DNA from: Photobacterium aquae
Lineage (GTDB): Bacteria; Pseudomonadota; Gammaproteobacteria; Enterobacterales; Vibrionaceae
Reading direction: 5' to 3'
DNA length: 64,000 bases
Assembly (NCBI RefSeq): GCF_001029445.1
Contig: NZ_LDOT01000012.1
Location: 124,001-188,000, forward strand
Shown here: positions 8,674 through 16,376 of the stretch, in pieces
How the letters are laid out: each line of letters begins with the position of its first letter
Numbering within the stretch: the first letter of the stretch is position 1
Notes under the pieces: generated by a model
What the model saw: the letters and a program-made list of their open reading frames with translations, nothing else
Database searches by the model: none
What the model was told of the DNA's origin: nothing
Made by a program: the position numbers and the translations under genes

Positions 8674-9933
8674 TTAAGCGCGGGATAGGTAGTCTGCTAC
8701 TCCCACCCACTTATAACTTGTCAGCTCTTCAAGCCCCATCGGGCCACGAGCATGCAACTTCTGGGTCGATACAGCCACTTCTGCACCTAGGCCAAATTGG
8801 GCACCATCTGTGAAACGTGTTGACGCATTCACGTAAACTGCAGCTGATCCTGCGGCATTGACGAAACGCTCGGCGGCGTTCAGGTCATTGGTCATGATGG
8901 CATCTGAATGGCTGGCATTGTGCTTGCGCATGTGGGCGATGGCTTCGTTGACATCGGCGACCACTTTGACGCCAAGGGTATAGCTTAGCCATTCGGTATC
9001 GAAGTCACCTTCTGCGACCGGGCGTAGGTTCGCGGCCTTGCCATCCAGCCAATCGAAGGCTGACTCATCTGCAACGAGGGTCACCTGACTGGCATTCATG
9101 CGCTCGGCCAAACGCGGCAGGAAGGTTTCTGCCACTTTCTCGCTAACAAGCAGGGTGTCGAGTGCGTTGCAAGCTGATGGGCGCTGCACTTTGGCATTTT
9201 CGACGACATCTAGCGAGCGAGTCAGATCGGCACTGTCATCCACATAAATGTGGCTAATACCAAAACCACCGATAATCACTGGGATCGTGCTATTTTCCTT
9301 GCACATTTTGTGCAAACCAGCACCACCGCGCGGGATGATCATATCAACGTACTGGTCAAGCTTGAGCAGTTGGGTAACCAGTTCGCGGTCCGGCTTTTCA
9401 ATGTACTGGACTGATGCTTGTGGCAGATCGGCTTTCTGCAGCGCGCACTGGATCACCTTGACCAGCTCCATATTGGAATGGAATGTCTCGCGGCCGCCGC
9501 GCAGAATGCTGGCGTTACCGGTTTTCAGGCACAGGGCTGCGATATCGATGGTCACGTTCGGGCGGGCTTCGTAGATGACCCCTACCACGCCGAGCGGCAC
9601 ACGGCGGCGGCTCAGGCGCATCCCGTTCTCAAGTACCTTGCTGTCCAGCTCGGCACCAACCGGATCATTGAGGCCGATGACATTGCGCACATCAGCAGCA
9701 ATGCCCGCCAAGCGAGCTTCGTTAAGCAATAGGCGGTCAATCAGGGCATCGGTCATGCCCGCTTCTTTGGCGGCGGCAATATCTTTGGCGTTGGCGGCAA
9801 GAATCACCTCGGCATTGGCTTCTAGTTCATCGGCAATAATCGCCAACGCCTGATTCTTCTGCTTGGTCGAAGCGGTGGCCAGTTCGAACGCCGCTTGCTG
9901 GGCTGCCTGCCCCATCAATTCTAAATTCATCAT
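8674..9933 (-). CDS. proA: Gamma-glutamyl phosphate reductase ProA
   Basis: Second step of proline synthesis: NADPH-dependent reduction of L-glutamyl 5-phosphate to glutamate semialdehyde. 419 residues, aldehyde-dehydrogenase fold. The catalytic Cys is in [14 protein letters not shown] (about residues 249-262); the cofactor region includes [14 protein letters not shown] and the glycine-rich stretch SILRGGRE. Two adjacent ATG codons can start it (9933 or 9930) behind AAGGAA. proB lies 31 bases upstream, in the same direction, as one operon. Confidence 0.97.
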   Translation of the reverse strand: MMNLELMGQAAQQAAFELATASTKQKNQALAIIADELEANAEVILAANAKDIAAAKEAGMTDALIDRLLLNEARLAGIAADVRNVIGLNDPVGAELDSKVLENGMRLSRRRVPLGVVGVIYEARPNVTIDIAALCLKTGNASILRGGRETFHSNMELVKVIQCALQKADLPQASVQYIEKPDRELVTQLLKLDQYVDMIIPRGGAGLHKMCKENSTIPVIIGGFGISHIYVDDSADLTRSLDVVENAKVQRPSACNALDTLLVSEKVAETFLPRLAERMNASQVTLVADESAFDWLDGKAANLRPVAEGDFDTEWLSYTLGVKVVADVNEAIAHMRKHNASHSDAIMTNDLNAAERFVNAAGSAAVYVNASTRFTDGAQFGLGAEVAVSTQKLHARGPMGLEELTSYKWVGVADYLSRA

Positions 9934-9964
9934 CTGTTCCTTTTTCGTACTCGGTTGCTTGGCG

Positions 9965-11149
9965 TCAGATTACGACAAGGTCATCACGGTGTACGGCCAC
10001 CGGGCCATATTCGTAGCCCAGTACGCTATGGATATCTTGGCTGTGCTTACCGGCGATCTTACCCAGATCCCGACTTGAGTAACGGCTCAGGCCACGGGCC
10101 AACAGCTCGCCTTTGGTATTGTAGATCCGGGCAACTTCGCCGCGTTCGAACTCACCGCGTACATCGGTGATCCCTTTCGACAACAGGCTACTACCGCGCA
10201 ACTGGACGGCAGCTGCGGCTCCGTCGTCAATCACGATGTCCCCGGCTGGTGGAGGACCAGCAAGGATCCAGCGCTTACGGCTTTCAAGCGGGCACTCAAG
10301 TGGCAGGAAGCGTGTCCCAACTGACTCGTCATTCGCCAGATCAATAATCACATCCGGGCGGCTGCCTGCAGCAATGATCACCTCGATACCGGCACGGCGG
10401 GCCACGTCGGCAGCCTGCAGCTTGGTCGCCATGCCACCCGTGCCCAAACCACCGACACTGCCGCCGGCGATGCGACGCAGTGTTTCGTCGATCGTATGCA
10501 CTTCGCGGATCAGCTCGGCATCCGGGTTGTTGCGCGGATCGGCGGTGAAAAGACCTGGCTGGTCGGTAAGCAGCAAAAGCTTGTTGGCACCGGCAAGAAT
10601 ACCCACCAGCGCAGAAAGGTTGTCGTTGTCGCCCACTTTTATTTCAGTGGTCGCCACGGCGTCATTTTCGTTGACGACAGGAATAATCCCGTTGTCGAGC
10701 AGGGCCACAATCATATCGCGGGCATTAAGAAAACGCTCGCGATCATCAAGATCGGCGCGGGTCAGCAGCATCTGGCCAATATGCAGGCCGTAGATTTCAA
10801 ACAGACTTTCCCATTCCTGGATCAAGCGGCTCTGCCCCACCGCGGCCAGCAACTGCTTGCTCGCCATGGTTTTGGGCAGTTCGGGGTACCCCAAATGTTC
10901 ACGGCCGGCGGCAATAGCGCCAGAGGTCACGATAATCACTTTGTGGCCATTACGGCGCAGCAAAGCACACTGCCTGACTAGCTCAACCATATGAGCGCGA
11001 TCAAGCTTGAGAGTACCACCAGTCAAAACGCTGGTACCCAGTTTTACAACGATCGTGTGTGATGCGGATTTGACGGCGTGACTGTCATGCACTGCGGCTT
11101 TGTCAGCCAGGTCCGTCTTGCGTACATTGAGGGTATTTGTCTCTGCCAT
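9965..11149 (-). CDS. proB: Glutamate 5-kinase ProB
   Basis: First step of proline synthesis: ATP-dependent phosphorylation of glutamate; feedback-inhibited by proline in known enzymes. 394 residues. Amino-acid kinase domain with [12 protein letters not shown] (about 34-45), [19 protein letters not shown], and [17 protein letters not shown]; then a PUA domain from about 300 to the end. About 27 residues precede the conserved kinase start, a longer N-terminus than the E. coli enzyme. The Shine-Dalgarno region before ATG 11149 is poor, so a later start is possible, although no good internal ATG precedes the kinase fold. Confidence 0.95.
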   Translation of the reverse strand: MAETNTLNVRKTDLADKAAVHDSHAVKSASHTIVVKLGTSVLTGGTLKLDRAHMVELVRQCALLRRNGHKVIIVTSGAIAAGREHLGYPELPKTMASKQLLAAVGQSRLIQEWESLFEIYGLHIGQMLLTRADLDDRERFLNARDMIVALLDNGIIPVVNENDAVATTEIKVGDNDNLSALVGILAGANKLLLLTDQPGLFTADPRNNPDAELIREVHTIDETLRRIAGGSVGGLGTGGMATKLQAADVARRAGIEVIIAAGSRPDVIIDLANDESVGTRFLPLECPLESRKRWILAGPPPAGDIVIDDGAAAAVQLRGSSLLSKGITDVRGEFERGEVARIYNTKGELLARGLSRYSSRDLGKIAGKHSQDIHSVLGYEYGPVAVHRDDLVVI

Positions 11150-11213
11150 GGGGATCTAACAAAAATGATAAATAGACCGTTGTTGTATCACACCCTTTAA
11201 AAAGCACAAGAAA

Positions 11214-11234
11214 AATGCGCCAGTTTGGCGCATT
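11214..11234 (-). terminator. Terminator of crl
   Basis: Stem AATGCGCCA / TGGCGCATT (9 bp) with a three-base loop. On the leftward strand it is followed by TTTTT (complement of 11211-11215). It lies 28 bases past the crl stop and upstream of proB. Confidence 0.8.
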
Positions 11235-11262
11235 ATTCTTCAATCTTTGATCTGTTCCCAAC

Positions 11263-11676
11263 TTAAGCGGCACTACCTAATTCAGGCCCTTCGAGCTCCT
11301 TTGCTGCCGATAAAGACAGCTCCAGCTCATCGTGTAACAATCCTTTCAATTTTGGATAGAAATCGTCAAGAGTTTGCAACACTGCCTGTTCATGCTTAGC
11401 TGGCACTGGCTCTTTCTGCCATTCACCGGAATCATTGTAGCGACCGAAGAAATACTGGTACTCGAATCCCTGCTCGGTGGCTTGCAAAATCAACCACCAC
11501 CCCCAGAACTCACGTTCCTCCGGGGCTTTCTTGGCACTAATACAACTCGACAGGCAGTCAAAAAAATAATACCCATCAGACGAATGCTGCTGGCGAAGGT
11601 AAGGACCCAATGCCGTAAGCTTGGTGATCAATCGTCCGTGAGGCGGAAAATTTGCCGTCTTTGCAGTAGTCGTCAT
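11263..11676 (-). CDS. crl: Sigma factor-binding protein Crl
   Basis: Crl binds sigma-S (RpoS) and promotes its assembly with core RNA polymerase. The 137-residue protein contains the family core: GRLITKLTALGPYLRQ (about 14-29), YFFDCLSSCI, and REFWGWWLILQA, all recognisable against E. coli Crl (133 residues). The start ATG at 11676 has GGAG seven bases upstream. Order gpt-frsA-crl-proB-proA is the same as in enterobacteria (which also carry phoE here). Confidence 0.92.
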   Translation of the reverse strand: MTTTAKTANFPPHGRLITKLTALGPYLRQQHSSDGYYFFDCLSSCISAKKAPEEREFWGWWLILQATEQGFEYQYFFGRYNDSGEWQKEPVPAKHEQAVLQTLDDFYPKLKGLLHDELELSLSAAKELEGPELGSAA

Positions 11677-11864
11677 CCGTCATCTCCATCCCTAGTCATC
11701 ATCAACGGTTACTCTGCAGCAGGCCCGCTCATCATTGAGTGACGGGGATAAGCCATAGAGTGTATATTCCATTTAAGCTATATTTATCACGATTTGCAAC
11801 AACTTATTCACAATCGTACCAGTTATAGCCCCACTCTCACGCTATCAGCCTATTCCCCCGGCCG

Positions 11865-13124
11865 TCACTCCAGCTTTTCCTTGAGCCAGTCCACAGCCAT
11901 CACCATCGCGCGGTGGTAACCGTCATGCAGTGGCTTGGCCGGTAAAGTCACGGCCTTGCCTCCCCGCGAAGACATCGCCACCAACTGGTTGTCCATCTCG
12001 GAACACACCGGATCGCCCTTGAGGCCAAGCCCCAACATCGGCACCTCACTCCGACGACGCCCCAACAGCCCCTGAGTTTTCAGTGACCAGGCCGACAAGT
12101 GAGAGATCAGGCTGGTTTTGGAGACGCCGTGCTTACCCAGCCGGGATGCCAGCATATCAAGGTACATCCTCGGCATCGACTCCAGCCGCTTGGCCTCCGC
12201 CAAACCACTGTGCAGTACGCCCCCGACGCTCACGCAGGCCTTAAGCCGGGTCGGCTCGAGAAAACCGAGTCGAATCGCCGCGTTACCCCCAAACCGAAAA
12301 CCAAGCATGGCCACCCGGGTATGGTCAACCCAAGGCACCTCTTTGATCTGCTGGAGCAGAGCCTGATGCAACCGGCTGGTATCCTCGGTCAAAGACCAGT
12401 GGCTGCTGTGCCCGACAGACGGCATATCCAAGGTCACCATAGCAAAGCCGGCAGGACCAAGATACTTATGGTACAAACGCCACAAATCCGATTGGAGGGT
12501 ATCAAGACCGCCACTCACCACGACGGTGGGCAACAGCTTGTCTGTACGGGGAAGGTGGATGAACGCCTGAAAGGTCTTGTTTTCATATTTGATGTCAATG
12601 GTCCGCATCTGGTGCGGCATGTACTCCATCGCATCACGGTAGGTCTGGTTGGCCTGCACCTCAGCCTGTGCTGCCAGCGCATCGCCTTTGAGATGCGGGT
12701 AGGCCGCGATGCTATAGTGCATACTGGCATTGAGAAGCTCATTGGCAGCTTCCTCGCCCCGTCCCTGCTCAATAAGATACCGGGCCACTTTTTGGTGCTC
12801 GCCGCCAAGCTGGCTCCATTCGTAGACCCAGTTACCCGGCTTATAACCAATAACCGTATCCAAGAGATCATCGCGGGTTCGCGGGGCGTCCGAATTCGCC
12901 ATGCGAGAGAAAACCGCTTCCATCTCAATCGGATCGATCCCCTGCCAGATCCACTGCGGACGGCGCAGTATTCGATACCAGCCATGTTCGCTGTCACCGT
13001 CGAGGGCATTATGAACAGGCATATCGGCAAACCCTGCCAGCTTCACCAAACTGGAGGTTTCCTTACTGGTCTGTCGTGGGGCAAATAACTTCTCGGAAAG
13101 ATTAACTTTGGACTGTTCGGACAC
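11865..13124 (-). CDS. frsA: FrsA family alpha/beta-hydrolase-fold protein
   Basis: About 419 residues. Named for binding glucose-specific EIIA and affecting the fermentation/respiration balance. A claimed cofactor-free pyruvate decarboxylase activity of the Vibrio vulnificus protein has been disputed (from memory). C-terminal alpha/beta-hydrolase core holds PTVVVSGGLDTLQSD, MPSVGHSS and DHTRVAMLGFRFGGNAAIRL. The nucleophile-elbow position reads G-F-R-F-G, so no serine is present, as in E. coli FrsA. The GTG at 13124 is chosen (GGAG six bases upstream; protein begins MSEQSKVNLSEKLF, as in Vibrio homologues) rather than in-frame TTG/ATG codons 12-30 bases upstream. Confidence 0.9.
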   Translation of the reverse strand: MSEQSKVNLSEKLFAPRQTSKETSSLVKLAGFADMPVHNALDGDSEHGWYRILRRPQWIWQGIDPIEMEAVFSRMANSDAPRTRDDLLDTVIGYKPGNWVYEWSQLGGEHQKVARYLIEQGRGEEAANELLNASMHYSIAAYPHLKGDALAAQAEVQANQTYRDAMEYMPHQMRTIDIKYENKTFQAFIHLPRTDKLLPTVVVSGGLDTLQSDLWRLYHKYLGPAGFAMVTLDMPSVGHSSHWSLTEDTSRLHQALLQQIKEVPWVDHTRVAMLGFRFGGNAAIRLGFLEPTRLKACVSVGGVLHSGLAEAKRLESMPRMYLDMLASRLGKHGVSKTSLISHLSAWSLKTQGLLGRRRSEVPMLGLGLKGDPVCSEMDNQLVAMSSRGGKAVTLPAKPLHDGYHRAMVMAVDWLKEKLE

Positions 13125-13287
13125 GATAGACTCCATCAATTGTGGTTCCGCCAACAGCCTGACAAGACAGGTAAACAGTGCACCGGCCGAACAGTGGCCG
13201 GTCAGAACGGCGGAATTTCCAAATAATACTCAGAGTATATCACCCATACCCCGCCGTTAACGCTACCGGTATCAAACGGCAGGCAAG

Positions 13288-13314
13288 AAAAAGGAGCCTT
13301 GCGGCTCCTTTTTT
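13288..13314. terminator. Bidirectional-type terminator between gpt and frsA
   Basis: AAAAAGGAGCC-TTGC-GGCTCCTTTTTT. The leftward strand ends gpt, whose stop is at 13343. The sequence is symmetric enough to work either way. Confidence 0.85.
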
Positions 13315-13342
13315 CGTATCTCGGCGTAAATCTCAACAACGG

Positions 13343-13801
13343 TTATTTTTTGCCTAGCGGCTCAACAAACGTTACCGCCATGTCCCATGGCTGCTCAATC
13401 CATGTATCTTGAGGGATATCAACCACGTAATCATCAACAAGATGCTTACCGGCCGGCTTGGCGCATACCGTTACAAATTTAGCTTTCGGGTACATTTGGC
13501 GGATCATCTCTGCCGTACCGCCAGTATCCACAAGGTCATCAACCACGATAAAGCCTTCGCCGTCACCGTCAGCCTGCTTAAGTACTTTCATGTCACGCTG
13601 GTGATCATGGTCGTAGCTTGAGATACAAACGGTATCAACGTAACGAATGCCAAGTTCACGGGCCAGGATTGCCGACGGGACCAAACCACCACGGCTTACC
13701 GCAATGATACCTTTCCACTGGTCTGCAGGAAGTAGCTTCTCAGCTAGCTGGCGGGTATACATCTGCATGTTATCCCAGGTAATGATGAACTTATTACTCA
13801 T
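13343..13801 (-). CDS. gpt: Xanthine-guanine phosphoribosyltransferase Gpt
   Basis: Salvages guanine, xanthine and hypoxanthine to nucleotides using PRPP; membrane-associated in E. coli. 152 residues, the same length as E. coli Gpt. PRPP-binding motif [16 protein letters not shown] (about residues 84-99), and [20 protein letters not shown] near 32-51. It begins 54 bases after the stop of the upstream purine permease, in the same direction, with no terminator between. The pair therefore forms a purine uptake-salvage operon behind a PurR box at 15233. Confidence 0.95.
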   Translation of the reverse strand: MSNKFIITWDNMQMYTRQLAEKLLPADQWKGIIAVSRGGLVPSAILARELGIRYVDTVCISSYDHDHQRDMKVLKQADGDGEGFIVVDDLVDTGGTAEMIRQMYPKAKFVTVCAKPAGKHLVDDYVVDIPQDTWIEQPWDMAVTFVEPLGKK

Positions 13802-13855
13802 ATCCGATGAACCTCTGAGTCAGCGGCCAGGCCGCTAGGTGTATTTATAAAACTG

Positions 13856-15145
13856 TTATAAGAAAATAATTTTAGCAATAAACAGCGCGGCAATAACCCA
13901 AACGCTGATATTGACATCACGCCCTTTGCCGCTCATGACTTTCACAGCAGCATAGGTAATAAAACCAAGGCCAATACCTTCGGCGATAGAATATGTTAAC
14001 GGCATCAGCAGGCAAACTACAACTACAGGTGCTGCTTCTGTTAAGTCACGCCAGTCTATGCTCACTAATCCGGACATCATCAGGATGGCAACGTAGAACA
14101 ATGCTCCTGCTGTTGCATACGCTGGCACCATACTCGCCAACGGTGCAAAGAACAAGGCCAGCAGGAATAATACCCCGACTGTCACCGCCGTCAGACCCGT
14201 TCGTCCACCAACAGCAACGCCCGATACACTCTCGACAAATGACGTTGTGTTTGACGTACCCAGTACCGCCCCCACCGAGGTCGCAGTACTATCAGCCAGC
14301 AGCGCGCGATTCAAACGAGGCAGCTTGCCGTCTTTGTCAATCAGCTCGGCCTTAGTCGCAACACCAACCAAAGTGCCTGCCGTGTCAAACAGATCGACGA
14401 ACAAGAAAGCAAATACCACAGAAACCAGACCCACTTCCATTGCACCGGAAAAATCCATCTGCATGAAGGTTGGCGCAATGCTCGGCGGCATTGAGACGAT
14501 ACCACCGTACTGGACGTTGCCCGTCACGACACCGATCGCGGTCACCGCCAAGATTGCAATCAAAACCGCCGCCTTATAGCCGCGGTGAACAAGGGCGATG
14601 GTCAGGAAAAAGCCCAGCGCAGCCATGGCCGCCGGGAAACTAGTAAAATCACCCACCTGCACCAAGGTCGCCGGATTATCGACAACAATACCCGAGCTTT
14701 GCAGAGCAATAAACGCAAGAAACAAACCGATACCGGCAGAGATCCCCGTCCTCAGGGCATGAGGGATCGCATTGATGATCCACTCCCTAACCTTCAGCAC
14801 GCTCAATGCAATAAAACACAAGCCAGACAGGAAAACAGCGGCTAATGCCACCTGCCAGGTGTATCCCATCCCCAATACAACGCCATAAGTGAAAAAGGCA
14901 TTCAAACCCATGCCCGGAGCCTGTGCTACCGGATAGTTGGCAACAAAGCCCATGATGAAACAGCCCACCATTGCCGCTACACAGGTTGCAACAAATACTG
15001 CGCCCTGATCCATCCCTGTCTGCGAAAGCATCGTCGGGTTAACAAAGATAATGTAGGCCATAGTCAGGAAGGTCGTTAAACCCGCTAACAGCTCAGTTCG
15101 TACATCAGTACCGTTTTCTTTGAGTTTGAATAGTTTCTCAAGCAT
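13856..15145 (-). CDS. NCS2-family purine base permease
   Basis: Inner-membrane transporter of 429 residues with about 12-14 hydrophobic helices, AzgA/PbuG branch of NCS2 (adenine or guanine/hypoxanthine proton symport). Typical segments: TELLAGLTTFLTMAYIIFVNP (about 17-37), APGMGLNAFFTYGVV (about 75-89), FVDLFDTAGTLVGV and GTSNTTSFVESVSGVA. Substrate (adenine as AdeP, or guanine/hypoxanthine as GhxP/GhxQ) cannot be fixed from sequence. Co-directional with gpt 54 bases downstream, which favours guanine, xanthine or hypoxanthine. A PurR box precedes it. Confidence 0.9.
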   Translation of the reverse strand: MLEKLFKLKENGTDVRTELLAGLTTFLTMAYIIFVNPTMLSQTGMDQGAVFVATCVAAMVGCFIMGFVANYPVAQAPGMGLNAFFTYGVVLGMGYTWQVALAAVFLSGLCFIALSVLKVREWIINAIPHALRTGISAGIGLFLAFIALQSSGIVVDNPATLVQVGDFTSFPAAMAALGFFLTIALVHRGYKAAVLIAILAVTAIGVVTGNVQYGGIVSMPPSIAPTFMQMDFSGAMEVGLVSVVFAFLFVDLFDTAGTLVGVATKAELIDKDGKLPRLNRALLADSTATSVGAVLGTSNTTSFVESVSGVAVGGRTGLTAVTVGVLFLLALFFAPLASMVPAYATAGALFYVAILMMSGLVSIDWRDLTEAAPVVVVCLLMPLTYSIAEGIGLGFITYAAVKVMSGKGRDVNISVWVIAALFIAKIIFL

Positions 15146-15187
15146 TGCTCTCGATTCCTTGGAGATGGTTACGCCGCTAAGTGTGCA

Positions 15188-15220
15188 CAGCCTTGCTCTT
15201 CACTCATCCCAGCAAGGCTG
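15188..15220 (-). promoter_or_regulatory. Leader hairpin of the permease-gpt transcript
   Basis: Perfect 10-bp inverted repeat, CAGCCTTGCT and AGCAAGGCTG, around 13 bases. It lies between the PurR box and the permease ATG, so it would be in the 5' leader. No T-run follows; a role as attenuator is unproven. It has no purine-riboswitch hallmarks. Confidence 0.45.
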
Positions 15221-15232
15221 CCGCCGAAAATA

Positions 15233-15246
15233 GAAAACGTTTGCGT
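15233..15246 (-). promoter_or_regulatory. PurR box of the permease-gpt operon
   Basis: The leftward strand reads ACGCAAACGTTTTC, matching the PurR consensus ACGCAAACGTTTTC/GCGT. It is 88 bases upstream of the permease start. Expected role: repression by PurR when hypoxanthine or guanine is bound. Confidence 0.85.
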
Positions 15247-15590
15247 CATCTATTTTTGGGGGGCGATTATATGCGCCTTGCTCACTGATTTCCAGAAAAT
15301 AAGGAAATTATCACTAGAGATGTGCAACAACCGCATAAAAAACATCCATTACTTAACGCTTTTGAATTTAATTATTAAAAATCAATGGATTAACATCTTA
15401 TTATCATGTGCAACAATTGAACAATCAAAATTTATCTCTGTTACGCAAACGATAATATTCCATTTATAAGCATGCTATTTGGCCGCCTACCCATAATGTA
15501 ATCGAATACATTGCGATGCGTGCAATTGAAGCCCGTAAATACCAGAAAGAAGGGATTGTAGAAATGGGAGCTGGGCGAAAACAAAAAAAA

Positions 15591-15613
15591 CGCCACTTCA
15601 ATCAGAAGTGGCG
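15591..15613 (-). terminator. Terminator of the VcdRP-like RNA
   Basis: Perfect 9-bp stem CGCCACTTC / GAAGTGGCG with a five-base loop; the leftward strand continues with eight T. This is one of the strongest terminators in the window and has no conventional gene before it. Confidence 0.9.
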
Positions 15614-15742
15614 TTAAGAATGTGACGGTTACCGAAAGGCGGTTACCAGAAATTCTCAAAAATATAGGGGGGTGAACAATACAGTTCCATCGTTCTGCTC
15701 GGCACCACTCAGGTTGAGTACCCAGCAAAACAAAATCAAAAA

Positions 15743-15832
15743 TTAGTAGCCGAACGAAGTTGGGTACGTGAAGTTACCAGTGTAAACAGCACGGTTATTC
15801 CAGAAATTTGCAACAGATTCAAAAATTTTCAT
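15743..15832 (-). CDS. vcdP: 29-residue small protein (VcdP-like)
   Basis: ATG at 15832 is preceded by AAGGTG eight bases upstream and runs for 29 codons to TAA. The peptide starts MKIFESVANFWNN and ends FTYPTSFGY; it is aromatic-rich (4 Phe, 3 Tyr, 1 Trp) and has no membrane helix or signal peptide. Codons such as GGT, AAC, GTT, CGT, ACT and TAC are those of well-expressed genes here. VcdP of V. cholerae, also 29 residues, is reported to bind and stimulate citrate synthase GltA. The assignment rests on length and RNA context; I cannot recall the VcdP sequence well enough to align it. Confidence 0.65.
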   Translation of the reverse strand: MKIFESVANFWNNRAVYTGNFTYPTSFGY

Positions 15833-15987
15833 TATTATCACCTTGATTAATTAAGCGTTTAAAACACATAAACAATAGTGCTAGGCCGTCTTGGCTTCGA
15901 CTTAATCTCAGTTCCATGGAGGCGATGTATCGGGCTCGTCCTGAGCATTTTGCTATGTCGTTCGTCTTCGTATCAGAAGATGATCAA

Positions 15988-16016
15988 ACTATAATCTTAT
16001 CGTAATAAAGTTTCAA
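15988..16016 (-). promoter_or_regulatory. Sigma-70 promoter of the VcdRP-like RNA
   Basis: On the leftward strand TTGAAA, a 17-base spacer and TATAGT form a near-consensus promoter. A CRP half-site TGTGA lies at 16035-16039 (leftward strand) with a poor second half, just upstream. This would fit CRP control, but only one arm is convincing. Confidence 0.75.
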
Positions 16017-16123
16017 GCATTTTCTTTAACTTCATCACACTTTTGCGTTTCATTCTTCATTTCACCCCTATCATTGTAATTTTATTACAGCGTGAGAAAT
16101 TCAATAACCACAACATTGCAACA

Positions 16124-16327
16124 TCAGATATACCTACCGAGCACATTCAACAAACCAAATGAACACGTAAAACCCGTGCTACCGGGATAAAAAACATCGG
16201 CGCGGTCATAAAAACCTGTAACACACCGCTGGGCACAATATTTATCTGTTACGAATTCGTACACGGTGATATGCTTAAGGTTAACTGCGATAGGTAATTG
16301 TTCTGCAATATTTAAATTTTTCATCAC
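16124..16327 (-). CDS. Possible 67-residue protein, unrecognised
   Basis: Open frame starting ATGATGAAAAATTTAAAT and encoding MMKNLNIAEQLPIAVNLK, then a Cys- and aromatic-containing C-terminal half ending NVLGRYI. The codons of the first half look coding (GCAGAACAATTACCT). No Shine-Dalgarno precedes either ATG, and I recognise no family. It sits in the gap between the VcdRP-like RNA promoter and pepD, reading away from pepD. It may be a decayed or fortuitous frame. Confidence 0.22.
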   Translation of the reverse strand: MMKNLNIAEQLPIAVNLKHITVYEFVTDKYCAQRCVTGFYDRADVFYPGSTGFTCSFGLLNVLGRYI

Positions 16328-16376
16328 AATGTACTACCACAATCGCTAATCTACGAAGGTTTATAAGGAGACTGCT

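Larger units (their letters stand above)
15583..15981 (-). ncRNA. VcdRP-like dual-function small RNA
   Basis: Predicted leftward transcript of about 400 bases, from a strong promoter (15988-16016) to an intrinsic terminator (15591-15613 plus eight T). It carries a 29-codon open frame (15743-15832) and, past it, an unpaired run of six C (complement of GGGGGG at 15667-15672). VcdRP of Vibrio cholerae is described, from memory, as a CRP-repressed RNA encoding the 29-residue VcdP and pairing with sugar-transport mRNAs through a C stretch. Size, peptide length, layout and C-run agree. Identity is inferred; the transcript ends are predicted. Confidence 0.65.

Noticed and set aside
12099..13088. Rightward 329-codon open frame over frsA
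   Set aside because: It is the antisense shadow of frsA, whose product matches FrsA along its length; the antisense product has no recognisable features.
15146..15232. Purine riboswitch in the permease leader
   Set aside because: The leader shows a single hairpin with no three-way junction core or conserved loop sequences of the purine aptamer.
15442..15457. Second PurR-like sequence ACGCAAACGATAATAT upstream of the permease
   Set aside because: Only the left half and central CG match; the right half is unrelated.
15479..15616. Rightward frame encoding ...VIEYIAMRAIEARKYQKEG... that ends in the small-RNA terminator
   Set aside because: No ribosome site, no recognised family, and the 3' part lies over the terminator stem; most likely chance.
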